Counted from the first letter of the stretch, positions 1 to 8,836 are shown. The stretch is 64,000 nucleotides of DNA from an uncultured Armatimonadota bacterium (GCA_903927025.1 CAIYLG010000013.1:142286-206285); one strand, 5' to 3'. Numbers and translations: made by a program. Notes: generated by a model from the sequence alone, not told the origin.

Positions 1-187
1 GGGTCTCATTTTTGAAGCTGACTGTATAGATGAACTGAACAGACTGGGTTCCCGGAAGGCGCTTCGCGGACACGTACTTAACATCCCAGGTTCTCACGCC
101 GCGTGATTCCATTGCCGTTAGCGGACGTGTCTCCTCCACGTTGACCGAGGGAGTGATGGACAAGGCAGCTAAGATCCAGTGCAGCAT
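1..187 (-). CDS. N-terminal part of an unrecognised, possibly exported protein (runs off the window edge)
   Basis: An open frame starts with ATG at 187-185 and stays open to the first base of the window, giving about 62 codons of a gene whose 3' end lies outside. The N-terminus begins MLHWILAALSITPSV, a short hydrophobic stretch that could be a signal peptide, followed by a polar region with normal-looking codon use (VRTWDVKYVSAKRLPGTQ). A TAATAT hexamer lies 7 nt upstream of the ATG (195-200, minus strand), the leaderless-type arrangement seen at many starts in this window. I do not recognise the family. It diverges from the hydrolase gene at 433. Confidence 0.6.
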   Translation of the reverse strand, partial: MLHWILAALSITPSVNVEETRPLTAMESRGVRTWDVKYVSAKRLPGTQSVQFIYTVSFKNET

Positions 188-194
188 CCCCTCA

Positions 195-200
195 ATATTA
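195..200 (-). promoter_or_regulatory. -10-like hexamer TAATAT, leaderless-type spacing
   Basis: On the minus strand TAATAT is followed by 7 nt (tgagggg) and then the ATG at 187. The G-run could alternatively serve as a weak ribosome-binding site, but it is very close to the ATG. Confidence 0.4.
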
Positions 201-420
201 CTGGACCTTCTGCGGACGCACAATAGGTGCAATCGTGCCAGATTGTTCTGAATTTACAAGGTAGCTCTATGCATTGAATGTTGAACGCTCTGGGTCCCCA
301 TCCTCCTTCGCTGCTCGAGCTTCTGCGGATGCGTCCCTAGCCGCAGCATCTCGCCAACCGAAAGGAAGGGGGCCTTTGGCTAAAACTTTGGAACAGCCTA
401 CCAACCTCCAACTGGATAGC

Positions 421-426
421 TATACT
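421..426 (+). promoter_or_regulatory. -10-like hexamer TATACT, leaderless-type spacing
   Basis: TATACT is followed by 6 nt (gcccga) and the ATG at 433. There is no Shine-Dalgarno sequence, so this site and the signal peptide together favour 433 over the upstream in-frame start at 274. Confidence 0.45.
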
Positions 427-432
427 GCCCGA

Positions 433-1263
433 ATGTCACCGATCTTTCCGATGCTGCTCTGTTCTTGCCTAACCACCTTGGCATCGGCGCAGACGCGAAC
501 TCAGGATGTGATCTACTTGAAGTCCGGAGGGGCGGCGTTCACGATGGACGTGTGTCGGCCAGCTAAGCCAAACAAGGCGGCCGTGGTCTTCATGGTCAGC
601 GGAGGATGGTTCTCGGACCACTCTATGCTCACCAGCTTCGCACCGGACCTCGAAAAGGTATTTGCCGGTGCTGGATTTACCGTCTTCGAGGTCGTTCACG
701 GTGCTCAGCCCCGATATCAGGTTTCCGAGATCGTGGAACAGGTTCGCGCGGCAATCCGATTCGTGCATGTTCATGCCACCGATTACGGAATCGAAACAAA
801 CCGAGTGGGAGTCTCCGGAATCAGCTCGGGCGGACACCTCTCTCTTATGATCGCAGGTTCGCCGGATTCACCCGTCAACGCGGTGGCAGCCATCGCTCCA
901 CCTACAGACTTAGCGAACTGGGGCAAGCCAGCTTTCATGCTCACCGACGACTCTCAAATGGCGATATTCGCTCCCGTGCTCGGAATTGACCTAAAAGGAC
1001 TTCGCGCCAGCAACGAAGCTTATGCCAAGCGGCTTTCACCGATCACATACGTGAACGCCAAGTATCCGCCGACGCTCATTGTTCATGGCGACGAAGACAA
1101 AGTCGTCCCGATTCAGCAGGCCAAGGATATGGTGGCGGCCCTGATGAAGGCCGGCATCAAGCACAGATTGGAAGTCATCCACGGCGGCGGGCATGACGAA
1201 AAGACCTTTGGACCCGGATTGATAAAAGCCCTTGAGTGGTTCAGAGTCCAACTTCTAAAGTAG
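433..1263 (+). CDS. Secreted alpha/beta hydrolase (esterase/lipase family)
   Basis: This is a 276-residue alpha/beta-hydrolase fold esterase, probably exported. Residues 1-20 form a signal peptide ending in TLASAQ. The nucleophile elbow is GISSGG with Ser131, the acid is probably Asp222 in HGDEDKVVP and the base His254 in GGGHDE; VSGGWF near residue 57 fits the oxyanion-hole segment. The frame is open to 274, but the 53 extra residues look non-coding and would bury the signal peptide, so I start at 433. The substrate cannot be read from the sequence; related enzymes act on short acyl esters or acetylated sugars. It appears to be monocistronic. Confidence 0.85.
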   Translation: MSPIFPMLLCSCLTTLASAQTRTQDVIYLKSGGAAFTMDVCRPAKPNKAAVVFMVSGGWFSDHSMLTSFAPDLEKVFAGAGFTVFEVVHGAQPRYQVSEIVEQVRAAIRFVHVHATDYGIETNRVGVSGISSGGHLSLMIAGSPDSPVNAVAAIAPPTDLANWGKPAFMLTDDSQMAIFAPVLGIDLKGLRASNEAYAKRLSPITYVNAKYPPTLIVHGDEDKVVPIQQAKDMVAALMKAGIKHRLEVIHGGGHDEKTFGPGLIKALEWFRVQLLK

Positions 1264-1381
1264 GAACTACAAAGGTTTGAATGAATGGTTGGAGGAATCT
1301 ATTTACAGCCTCCATACGTGCGCGTTGACGTTTTGATGACGGACAACCAAGAAGAATGCCTTCGACAGTTCTCGGAGGTAC

Positions 1382-2932
1382 ATGAAGATACTTATCAACA
1401 TATGCAAAGGCGCCGCCCTCGGTCTCCTTACAGCACTTAGTTTCATTTTATTGGGCTGCGGCGGCGGTGGTTCTGCCGGTGGCTCAGGCGCGGCCACGAT
1501 CACACCCACTTTCAAAGGCTTCTACCAAGGCACTCTTTCTCCTACCGGCCCCATAAAGGCTAAGCCAGCTGTGAGCCCTCTAGCCAGCAGCTTTACGCTC
1601 AGCGTGCAGATGAATGGCAGTTCAGGCACAGCCAACTTCTCTCAGTCAAATCCCCTGCTGAACTACACCGCCGGCATCAACAACATCATTTACAACAAGG
1701 GAACGAAGGAACTCAGCTTTACGATGAGCAACTTCAGCGCGGTGTACACCACCGCCAATTTCACGGGTTCCGTAACCACGGATGCCTCCAATCAAATCAC
1801 CAACCTGACGGGCACGTTCACTGCAGCTCCTGTCGGCGGAGGATCCGTCTCGGGAACATTCTCCCTGGACTTCAAGGTTGGCGTTGCCCAGGCAAACTTC
1901 ACCGGAAATTGGTCGGGTACCGTCACAGCAACGGTCATCCTGGGGACTCCAACCACTTACAACTGGACTGGCACCTGGACCCAGACTGGCAATACCGTTT
2001 CTGGCACGATCAGTTATGTCGATGGAAGCGGAACGACGCAAACCGTCACCTTCCCTTCTGGGCAAAATGGAAAAGGTGCAGTCACGGGCAACGTGATGAC
2101 TGCTCAGGCCCAAGCCCCTTTCTCCTATAACGGGTTAACCCTTACTGCAAATGGCTCGCTACAGGCGACCCTGACCGACACAAATACGATGACGGGCCAG
2201 TTCGATTTCAGCACAAAGGACGGGACCATCAACCTGCCAGACGTGCTCACTGGAACCTTTACTGCAACGAGGACGGTGGTCAACACGAAATCCGCGGTTC
2301 AGTTTGTAAACTACACCGTGCAGACCACTTCTCCGCTCCTCGGGAAGATCGGAAGCACGGCCCTTGGCACTGCGTATGTTGCTGCCGGCCAAGTTTCTGG
2401 GACTGGCCAGGTTTCCCCAGGCACATTCAACTTCACCCTGACGCCCAAAGGCTCCAGCGGCGCCATCGTGAATTCAAACTACTCGTTCGATGGTTCTTTT
2501 CGCGAACTATTCGTCGCCCTAGATGATACGCTCAGCGGTGGAACAACTGGAAAGCCGGTCGTAAAGGCGTTCCCGATCAGCTATCCAAACACTAACACTC
2601 TTCCATCCGGAGACATTGGCCTGACCATTGTTGAAGGCGTGGATACAAGCGTGAACGGCTTTGGGACAAACGTGGACTTCTACGTCTATCCATCTGGCGG
2701 GCAAATGCCTAGCACCCCAACTGCGGCAAACTTGGCTTACGGCCAAAATGTGCAGCTCAAGCTGGCTGCGGGATCGTACATCATCGCATCGTACGCTACC
2801 GGCACAAACTCAAGCCTCGCCACTTCAACTGCGATGAGCTTGACCTCTAGCAGCCAATACTATGTGACGGCGGTCGTATCCCCTCCGACAAGTTCCGCTA
2901 TCTTTGAAGCACCATCAAAGCTCTTCCAGTAA
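1382..2932 (+). CDS. Large lipoprotein of unknown function
   Basis: A 516-residue protein with a lipoprotein signal: residues 1-26 have a basic start (MKILINICK), a hydrophobic core and the lipobox LLGC, followed by a Gly-rich linker (GGGGSAGGSG). The mature part is rich in Thr, Ser, Asn and Gly and contains repeating beta-type segments such as NFTGNWSGTVTATV and TYNWTGTWTQTGNTVSG, suggesting an extracellular beta-sandwich or solenoid. A GGAGGT sequence at 1374-1379 sits only 2 nt from the ATG, which is unusually tight, so translation might not depend on it. I do not recognise the family. Confidence 0.75.
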   Translation: MKILINICKGAALGLLTALSFILLGCGGGGSAGGSGAATITPTFKGFYQGTLSPTGPIKAKPAVSPLASSFTLSVQMNGSSGTANFSQSNPLLNYTAGINNIIYNKGTKELSFTMSNFSAVYTTANFTGSVTTDASNQITNLTGTFTAAPVGGGSVSGTFSLDFKVGVAQANFTGNWSGTVTATVILGTPTTYNWTGTWTQTGNTVSGTISYVDGSGTTQTVTFPSGQNGKGAVTGNVMTAQAQAPFSYNGLTLTANGSLQATLTDTNTMTGQFDFSTKDGTINLPDVLTGTFTATRTVVNTKSAVQFVNYTVQTTSPLLGKIGSTALGTAYVAAGQVSGTGQVSPGTFNFTLTPKGSSGAIVNSNYSFDGSFRELFVALDDTLSGGTTGKPVVKAFPISYPNTNTLPSGDIGLTIVEGVDTSVNGFGTNVDFYVYPSGGQMPSTPTAANLAYGQNVQLKLAAGSYIIASYATGTNSSLATSTAMSLTSSSQYYVTAVVSPPTSSAIFEAPSKLFQ

Positions 2933-2954
2933 GCGGTTAGCCTCGGTCAATATC

Positions 2955-2998
2955 TCGACGCCCTGGTCCTTCAGGTAAATCTGGAGGACTGGTGTCGA
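2955..2998 (+). terminator. Imperfect hairpin downstream of the lipoprotein gene
   Basis: TCGAC at 2955-2959 pairs with GTCGA at 2994-2998, and inner segments (CC/GG, TCCT/AGGA, CAG/CTG) extend the stem around an internal loop. There is no T-run after it, so it may stabilise the 3' end or terminate weakly. Confidence 0.35.
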
Positions 2999-3205
2999 GA
3001 GGTCAACTCCTCATCTAGCTAGATCTATCACCGTTTAGGACAATCGTTCTAAACGGAAACGGCTCTCCCCTAACATCGTGGGCCGGGAAGATTGAAGTCG
3101 TCTGTCCTTCGTGGGAGCTCTTCCAACGTCGCGAAAGCACACCAATCGATCTTGATGCTGGAACTTGAGATCTGTAATTGGACTCCAATGGCCGAGTACC
3201 AACAG

Positions 3206-3853
3206 ATGAACAGAAACGCTGCACTTAGCCTCCTCGCCTTGCCAATCTTCGCCGCAAGTTATGTCGCGTTTGCGCCCGGCATCGCATTTGCCAAAACACC
3301 GCTTTCGAGCTCGCTCGCGCCTACTGTGTTTCGACAAAGCGGAAGCTTCAGCGTAGATCCAATGCACACCTTTGTGGGTTTCGACATCGGGCACCTTGGT
3401 CTCTCCAGAGTGCAGGGGAGATTTGACAAGCTTGCTGGAAGCATTCGAGTCGACACGAAGAATCCAGACAATTCCAGCGTGCAAATCACATTGCAGACCG
3501 ACTCAGTGGATACAAACGTCGCCCCACGAGACGCTGACCTCCGTTCCGTGAACTTCTTTGAGGCAACGAAATACCCAGAGATGACCTTCAGCTCCAATCA
3601 CATTCACAGAAAGGGAAAGGGTTACGTCGCGGAAGGGATCCTGACATTAAAGGGTGTGGTCAAACCGCTTACGCTTTCCTTCAAGGTTTACGGCCCAATA
3701 AAAGACCCCTGGGGCGGTAACCGAGTTGGAATTTTGGCGGATCCCGTCACGATTCATCGCTCAGAGTTCGGCATGACGTACGACGCCGACTCAATTTCGG
3801 ACGACGTGACCGTTCGTATATCGCTAGAGGCGACAGAAGACAAGGCGAAATAA
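3206..3853 (+). CDS. YceI family periplasmic protein
   Basis: A 215-residue YceI-like lipocalin-fold protein, a family that binds isoprenoid-type lipids in the periplasm. From the ATG at 3206 there is a signal peptide (residues 1-29, ending GIAFAK). The domain follows with hallmarks: FSVDPMHTFVGFDIGHLG, then VDTNVAPRDADLRSVNFF and FEATKYPEMTF, and the later ILTLKGVVKPLTL. An in-frame ATG at 3188 and a more distal one at 3092 exist, but 3206 places the signal peptide at the N-terminus. The isoprenoid ligand is inferred from the family. Confidence 0.85.
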   Translation: MNRNAALSLLALPIFAASYVAFAPGIAFAKTPLSSSLAPTVFRQSGSFSVDPMHTFVGFDIGHLGLSRVQGRFDKLAGSIRVDTKNPDNSSVQITLQTDSVDTNVAPRDADLRSVNFFEATKYPEMTFSSNHIHRKGKGYVAEGILTLKGVVKPLTLSFKVYGPIKDPWGGNRVGILADPVTIHRSEFGMTYDADSISDDVTVRISLEATEDKAK

Positions 3854-3963
3854 ACTTCTTCGCGCTCAGATCAACCCGCCGCGCGGTGGGATTCTGTTCC
3901 GTCCGACTCCTCGCTCCACAAAGCCACCGCGGTCGATCTTGAGCGCGGAAGGAACTCATTTTC

Positions 3964-5526
3964 ATGTTCATTCTCGCTTCCATTCTTTCACTTTTGGCTA
4001 CTTGTCCAATCCAAGACCCCGATACCAATTGGCTCACTTACAATGGTGATTTGGCAGGAAGGCGATATTCGCCACTCAAGCAGATCACAAGAGCCAATGT
4101 TGGAAAACTCAGGGAGGTGGCTCGGTTTGAGACAGGGCAAGACGCGAGTTTCCAAACGGGCCCGATTGTTGTCAATGGAACGATGTTCGTCACCACCTTC
4201 AGCCACACCTATGCGATCAACGCGGTGACTGGCAAACTCAAATGGAAGGATGTTGCTGACGTCAAGAAGCAGGGCATCGCGAACAACCGCGGCGTTGCCT
4301 ACGATGACGGAAGAGTCTTCCGAGGCTATGGCAATGGAGACATCGTTGCTTTCGATGCGGCGACCGGAAATCGCATTTGGACAAAGAAGGTCGGACATCC
4401 AGAACTTGGCGAATCCATGCCGATCGCCCCGATTGCCTGGCAAGGGCACGTATTCATTGGCAACGCTGGGGGTGACAACAAGGGAGTCACTGGCCACATT
4501 TACGCACTGGACGAGAAGACTGGAGAACAGGCTTGGAAGTTTGATACCGTCCCCACTTCTGGCCCCGCCGCAGACACTTGGAAGAACAAGAATCTGCCTC
4601 CAGCGGGAGGAGCTACCTGGTCAACCTATAGCATTGACACCTCTACAGGTGTTCTCTATGCGTCAGTTGGGAACCCAGCTCCGGACTTCGACCTATCGCT
4701 GCGTCCTGGTGACAGCCTCTACACAGACTGTGTCATCGCCATCGATGCGAATACCGGAAAGCTTCTAGCCTACGTTCAGCCCACAAAGCACGATCAGCAT
4801 GACTGGGATATTGCGGCTGCCCCTGTTGTTATCAAAACCAATGCCGGTAGGAGCTTCATTGCGGCGGGCGGCAAGGACGGCATGCTCTACGGTATTGATA
4901 ATCGCAAGGTTGTCGGCGGCGATGCTAGCTTAATGTCCATCCTTTACAGCACACCCGTCACTCGGCGGCTGAATGTGGATGCACCTTTGAACAGCAAGGT
5001 TTCCACGCGGTTTGCTCCCGGCTCTCAGGGCGGCATGGAGTGGAACGGCCCATGTTACGACCCCGACTCCAACTTGATCTTCACCCCAGCAACCGACTGG
5101 CCAGTCTCTGTGAAGCTTGCGCCGAAAGCCAAGATCATCGCGACAAAGGATGGAGAGGTTTGGTCCGGAGCCAGCGACGACAGCTTTGGCACCAAGGACA
5201 AGCAGTGGGGTGGATACCTGACCGCAGTGGATGCCGATTCGGGCAAGGTTCGTTGGAAATATAAGTCTGATTCTCCAATCATTGCTGGTGTCACCGCAAC
5301 CGCTGGAGGCGTCGTTTTCAGCGCAGAGGTTACTGGGGAGTTTCGGGCGTTTGATTCCGCGACAGGCAGAATTCTATGGCACCACCACCTCGGACGCTCC
5401 TGCGGCGGTGGCATCGTTTCTTACTCGGTTGACGGCCAGCAGTACATCGCGGTGGCTGCCGGCGCAATCTCGTTCCTTTGGCCAACGAAGCCTGCTACTG
5501 CGGAGATCGTCATTTATCGGCTTTAG
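3964..5526 (+). CDS. PQQ-binding-like beta-propeller quinoprotein, exported
   Basis: A 520-residue protein resembling the propeller of PQQ-dependent alcohol dehydrogenases. It has a short signal sequence (MFILASILSLLATCP), then the family's entry segment DTNWLTYNGDLAGRRYSPL. Blades follow with tryptophan-docking-type repeats such as AFDAATGNRIWTKKVG, ALDEKTGEQAWKF and AVDADSGKVRWKY. The last blade carries RSCGGGIVSYSVDGQQYIAVAAG, typical of the family C-terminus. I see no vicinal Cys-Cys pair as in methanol dehydrogenases and no cytochrome c CXXCH, so electrons would need a separate acceptor. AAGGAA precedes the ATG. Whether it binds PQQ and oxidises alcohols is inference. Confidence 0.8.
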   Translation: MFILASILSLLATCPIQDPDTNWLTYNGDLAGRRYSPLKQITRANVGKLREVARFETGQDASFQTGPIVVNGTMFVTTFSHTYAINAVTGKLKWKDVADVKKQGIANNRGVAYDDGRVFRGYGNGDIVAFDAATGNRIWTKKVGHPELGESMPIAPIAWQGHVFIGNAGGDNKGVTGHIYALDEKTGEQAWKFDTVPTSGPAADTWKNKNLPPAGGATWSTYSIDTSTGVLYASVGNPAPDFDLSLRPGDSLYTDCVIAIDANTGKLLAYVQPTKHDQHDWDIAAAPVVIKTNAGRSFIAAGGKDGMLYGIDNRKVVGGDASLMSILYSTPVTRRLNVDAPLNSKVSTRFAPGSQGGMEWNGPCYDPDSNLIFTPATDWPVSVKLAPKAKIIATKDGEVWSGASDDSFGTKDKQWGGYLTAVDADSGKVRWKYKSDSPIIAGVTATAGGVVFSAEVTGEFRAFDSATGRILWHHHLGRSCGGGIVSYSVDGQQYIAVAAGAISFLWPTKPATAEIVIYRL

Positions 5527-5644
5527 GCACTTTAGGGGACGCTTCCATCGTCAAGGTTGGCAAATCGGGCAACCTATTCCTTTGTAAAGATCATCGCCAG
5601 GTGAATCGCGTGTAGGATGCTCGGGAACGTTCATTTGCCGGCGG

Positions 5645-5650
5645 TAGAAT
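5645..5650 (+). promoter_or_regulatory. -10-like hexamer TAGAAT before a GTG start
   Basis: TAGAAT is followed by 7 nt (cgctcgc) and the GTG at 5658. There is no Shine-Dalgarno sequence, which fits a leaderless transcript. Confidence 0.4.
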
Positions 5651-5657
5651 CGCTCGC

Positions 5658-6422
5658 GTGATCCCGATTACGAACGCGAAGGTTGAGACTCTTGACCCAA
5701 CGTGGACCCGGTTCCTCGGGTATTCACTGCTGTTTGACAATCCGGGCCGCTCCCTAGTCAGTTATCGGAATTCACAATTGAACTCCTGCAATATCGATTC
5801 AAGCCCGGAGCTGACTCTCTATAAGGAACTCTCGCAAGCGGTCAAGGAGATTGACACCCAGGCGGCGAAGGAATTTGGGATCTGTCTCCTTCCTTCAAGC
5901 TCCTACCATGTCACCTTCTTTGATTGCGGAAATCAGGCGAACGCCGCCGACGCCCACGCCGCAGCACAGCCCTCCCTGGGCCACCTCCTTGAAGGGCTTC
6001 CTCATTCTTGGACTGAAGATCACGCACTAGTTCGGCCAGCCGCAGAGAAAGCAGCCAGCTTGAGCGCAGATCTTCCAATCTCCTTTCGCTTCTCGCGCCT
6101 CAAGAACTGGAGCAACGTCGTACTGGTCGCAGTCCTTGAACCGACCGACGACAGCTCCGATAGGTTCCAAAGGATCGTCGAGGAACGAGCGTTGCTGTCC
6201 AGCGACTATCTGTCATCCTACGGCTTCGGTGCAGGCGCAAAGTTCACGCCTCACGTCTCCCTTGCCTACTTCGCCAACCCGTCAGGTGCGGAGAACTCAA
6301 TGGAGCTGTGCCAGGAACTGGAGGGAGTTCTCCGCCGTCGGACCGATGGACTTGAGATTTGCTTCAACTCCATCAGTGCGTATGCCTTTACGGACATGGC
6401 AACATTTTTCCGCCACACTTGA
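5658..6422 (+). CDS. 2H phosphoesterase superfamily protein
   Basis: A 254-residue cytoplasmic protein with the two signatures of the 2H (2'-5' RNA ligase/cyclic phosphodiesterase) superfamily: H84-V-T in SYHVTFFDC and H199-V-S in FTPHVSLAYF. The spacing of about 115 residues between them is normal for the two-lobed fold. Family members hydrolyse or join 2',3'-cyclic or 2',5'-linked phosphates; the substrate here is unknown. The start is GTG. The gene ends right at the end of the convergent DinB gene (6423), with no space for a separate terminator. Confidence 0.75.
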   Translation: MIPITNAKVETLDPTWTRFLGYSLLFDNPGRSLVSYRNSQLNSCNIDSSPELTLYKELSQAVKEIDTQAAKEFGICLLPSSSYHVTFFDCGNQANAADAHAAAQPSLGHLLEGLPHSWTEDHALVRPAAEKAASLSADLPISFRFSRLKNWSNVVLVAVLEPTDDSSDRFQRIVEERALLSSDYLSSYGFGAGAKFTPHVSLAYFANPSGAENSMELCQELEGVLRRRTDGLEICFNSISAYAFTDMATFFRHT

Positions 6423-7004
6423 TTAGAAGTGCATTTCCTGATCATCCCAGCAGGTCTGAAGATAATCTATCTGGGCGGCATGAGAGATGGCATGCATCCC
6501 AGGCAGGTTCATAAGGAATTCCATCGGCGGCGAGTAGCCGACGCCGAAATCCAGCGGCTGTGCAATTAGTTCCGGTGTCAGTGCAGCCAATGCAGCCAAA
6601 ACCTCATCGGTGCCCTGCCGAAAGATGGCTTCAATGTCCTCCCGATTCGTAATCGCGATTTCTTCAGCGTCTCTTTCGTCAATCCATGCATCCAGAGTTT
6701 CGGTGATGGGAAGTTTTCGGGTCTCGATCATTTGAGCGAACCTACGGGCATAAAGCGCGGTGTGGGCGGCAATCCTGATAGCCGACTTTGCGGTAGGCGT
6801 TGGCGTCCAAGTCAACTTATCGTCAGGAACAAATGAGAAGGTTTTCAGGAATTCCTCCATCCCTTCTACTGCGAGCTTCTGGCACGATTCAATCTGGCTT
6901 TCCAAGCGGATAGTCCCTCCGAGGCATTTTGGTTCTGCCGCAATTCTATCTCCGCTATAAGAGTCTTGAATTCCATTCAGTAGAATGTGCCTTCGAGACG
7001 CCAT
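6423..7004 (-). CDS. DinB-like (four-helix) protein
   Basis: A DinB/YfiT-type four-helix bundle protein of 193 residues from the ATG at 7004. The domain starts near residue 34 with LESQIESCQKLAVEGMEEFL; metal-binding His candidates are in RIAAHTALYAR and GMHAISHAAQIDYLQT. DinB-family enzymes often act as thiol-dependent metalloenzymes, but the reaction here is unknown. The ATG at 7004 has a perfect AGGAGG (7016-7011) 6 nt upstream, which supports this start although about 30 residues precede the conserved domain. That ribosome-binding site lies inside the divergent peptidase gene, and the two start codons share bases. Confidence 0.8.
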   Translation of the reverse strand: MASRRHILLNGIQDSYSGDRIAAEPKCLGGTIRLESQIESCQKLAVEGMEEFLKTFSFVPDDKLTWTPTPTAKSAIRIAAHTALYARRFAQMIETRKLPITETLDAWIDERDAEEIAITNREDIEAIFRQGTDEVLAALAALTPELIAQPLDFGVGYSPPMEFLMNLPGMHAISHAAQIDYLQTCWDDQEMHF

Positions 7005-7755
7005 GAAACTCCTCCTCACTTCGGCCGGCATCAGCAACTCGAGCATTCACAAGGCACTCGTTGAACTGCTTGGCAAACCCATTTCCGAGTGTAGCGCTCT
7101 CTGCATTCCCACTGCGATCTACCCATTCCGAGGCGGAGCGGGAGGGGCCTATCGATTTATCAGCGGAACAGCTAAATCTCCACTTGTCGAATTGGGATGG
7201 AAGTCTCTGGGAGTACTGGAGCTGACCGCCCTACCGAGCGTCGACAGGGAGAGTTGGGTTCCGGAAGTTGAGGAGACAGATGCATTCCTCGTTTTTGGTG
7301 GCGATCCGATTTATCTGCGCCGATGGATGAAAGAATCTGGACTAGCTGACCTCTTTGAATCGCTAAGGAATGAGATTGTTTACGTGGGAATAAGCGCCGG
7401 GAGCATGGCAGTGACGTCGTATATCGGCGAAACTTACACCGGGCCAAATGTGCCGACTGGTGAAGATATTCGCTCAGAAATTATTGTTGTCAACACACCC
7501 GATGGAGATCTCAGCGTCAATTTCACCATCGCTCCGGGGATCGGATTGGCAGACTTTGCCCTCCTGCCGCACGCGGATCATAAAAGTTTCCCAGAAAACT
7601 CCCTGGCCAACTCGGCGCTATGGGCTTCCAAGCTGCCGGTACCGCTTTACGCACTGGACGATCAGTCAGCCATCAAAGTGGTCGATGGGGTCATCGAAGT
7701 GATCTCGGAAGGAAACTGGGAACTGTTTGCTCCAAAGGGACATGGCTACGTTTGA
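7003..7755 (+). CDS. Peptidase S51 family (dipeptidase E-like)
   Basis: A 250-residue S51 serine peptidase of the class I glutamine-amidotransferase-like fold. It begins MKLLLTSAGISN, the usual family N-terminus, which fixes the start at 7003 rather than the in-frame ATG at 6985. The nucleophile is Ser131 in GISAGSM, preceded by FLVFGGDPIYL, and LPHADHKSFPE near the end is a conserved family segment. Dipeptidase E cleaves Asp-X dipeptides; the C-terminal part here also resembles other Ser-His-Glu peptidases, so specificity is open. No Shine-Dalgarno is visible; TAGAAT at 6981-6986 could give a leader of about 10 nt. Confidence 0.85.
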   Translation: MKLLLTSAGISNSSIHKALVELLGKPISECSALCIPTAIYPFRGGAGGAYRFISGTAKSPLVELGWKSLGVLELTALPSVDRESWVPEVEETDAFLVFGGDPIYLRRWMKESGLADLFESLRNEIVYVGISAGSMAVTSYIGETYTGPNVPTGEDIRSEIIVVNTPDGDLSVNFTIAPGIGLADFALLPHADHKSFPENSLANSALWASKLPVPLYALDDQSAIKVVDGVIEVISEGNWELFAPKGHGYV

Positions 7756-7782
7756 TGCGTTCGTAGCGCAGGCCACTACACT

Positions 7783-7820
7783 TGATCTTCACTAGGCGCT
7801 GAAGCACCTAGTGAAGATCA
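7783..7820. terminator. Bidirectional terminator-like hairpin, 14-bp perfect stem
   Basis: TGATCTTCACTAGG (7783-7796) is exactly complementary to CCTAGTGAAGATCA (7807-7820). The loop CGCTGAAGCA can form two more G-C pairs. It lies between the convergent ends of the S51 peptidase gene and the gene at 7844-8386. There is no T-tract on either side. Confidence 0.6.
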
Positions 7821-7843
7821 GCACAACAACCCGGCCTCGGGGG

Positions 7844-8386
7844 CTAACGATTTTGCTGCAGTCGAGCAACAAACAGCTCACGCTGAGCTGGAGTTAAGCT
7901 GGACCACATAGCGGCAAATGCGGCTTGGTCTTCATCGCTTAGAGACCCCGTCATCGCGTCCAGTGCTGAGTTGCCTGTCGTCGCGTTGGGAATTCCCACT
8001 CCAATGTCGCCACCCGCGGGCAATCCACCGGAGGCATTCATTGATCCAGGAGCAGCCGTGTTGCCAGCTGGCTGTGTGCCAGCGATCGGTTTAGAGCCGT
8101 CGACGATTCTTGTGACTCCTGGCACAATCGCTCCTCCTTGGTTCAACTTGATCAGGTTCTGATTCGGAGTTCCTCCAAGGTTGCTCTCGGTCGGTTTCTG
8201 CGAGACGTTTTGGTACTGGCCGACCATTTTGAAGTCGGAATCAGGAATTCGATTGGGCTGTAGAGTTCCTGAACTCGTCGTGTTTTGGACCGAATTGCTG
8301 GCTGACCCGGATTGAACGCGCAACGACACTCCGAAAAGAATGATGGATGCGCTTACGATGACTAGCGTTCGATTTGAAATCTCCAT
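7844..8386 (-). CDS. Membrane-anchored or exported protein of unknown function
   Basis: A 180-residue protein with one N-terminal hydrophobic segment (TLVIVSASIILFGVSL, residues 7-22) that could be an uncleaved anchor or signal peptide. The middle is low-complexity and rich in Gly, Asn, Pro and Ser; the C-terminal 35 residues are predicted helical (LSDEDQAAFAAMWSSLTPAQ). AGGAGA lies about 9 nt before the ATG. I do not recognise the family. It could be a small envelope-associated protein whose helical tail binds a partner. Confidence 0.6.
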   Translation of the reverse strand: MEISNRTLVIVSASIILFGVSLRVQSGSASNSVQNTTSSGTLQPNRIPDSDFKMVGQYQNVSQKPTESNLGGTPNQNLIKLNQGGAIVPGVTRIVDGSKPIAGTQPAGNTAAPGSMNASGGLPAGGDIGVGIPNATTGNSALDAMTGSLSDEDQAAFAAMWSSLTPAQRELFVARLQQNR

Positions 8387-8557
8387 GAGAGATATTCTCC
8401 TGAGGCTTTCCTCTTACTCAGTTGGATCACCCAGCCGAATACGGTGTTCCCCAAATAGCTCATTTCGGGTCATCTGGCAACCTGGACCCATCCACTATCA
8501 GGTTGAAAACGCGGGGGAATCAGCAGAGCAACAGCCTGTTCCCAATTGAGCTTGTGC

Positions 8558-8836
8558 TTAAGCGCGGGTGATGTACATAGCCGCTATGACCACGATAGCC
8601 ACTCCAAAACCAACCAAGTTGTAAACAAGGATGGCCGTCTTCGTCGACTTGCCAGTTTTCCCATTGAATTGGTAGCCACAGGCCTGACACTTGGTCAGGG
8701 TCATCATCGCGGGGCCAAGGGCGCCGCCCCACCAGGTGTATCGCACTCGTTTACCGGCCGGTTGCCCACATTCTGGACACGGTTCGGCATCCTTCATGGT
8801 CAGATTGGGTCGAGGATAGTTGGACTGCATGCTCAT
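8558..8836 (-). CDS. Small zinc-ribbon membrane protein
   Basis: A 92-residue protein starting at the ATG at 8836 (a second ATG is two codons on). Four cysteines in two knuckles, CPECG and CQACG separated by about 25 residues, form a zinc ribbon. A single transmembrane helix follows at the C-terminus (AILVYNLVGFGVAIVVIAAMY). Such proteins are common and usually uncharacterised. The frame continues upstream to 8932, but those residues show no domain features. Confidence 0.6.
   Translation of the reverse strand: MSMQSNYPRPNLTMKDAEPCPECGQPAGKRVRYTWWGGALGPAMMTLTKCQACGYQFNGKTGKSTKTAILVYNLVGFGVAIVVIAAMYITRA

Noticed and set aside
274..432. N-terminal extension of the first hydrolase
   Set aside because: The extra 53 residues are basic and low-complexity and would bury the signal peptide; a -10-like site with leaderless spacing precedes the ATG at 433.
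606..989. Plus-strand frame inside the hydrolase gene
   Set aside because: It lies within the supported gene in another frame, is rich in Arg and Ser, and shows no domain.
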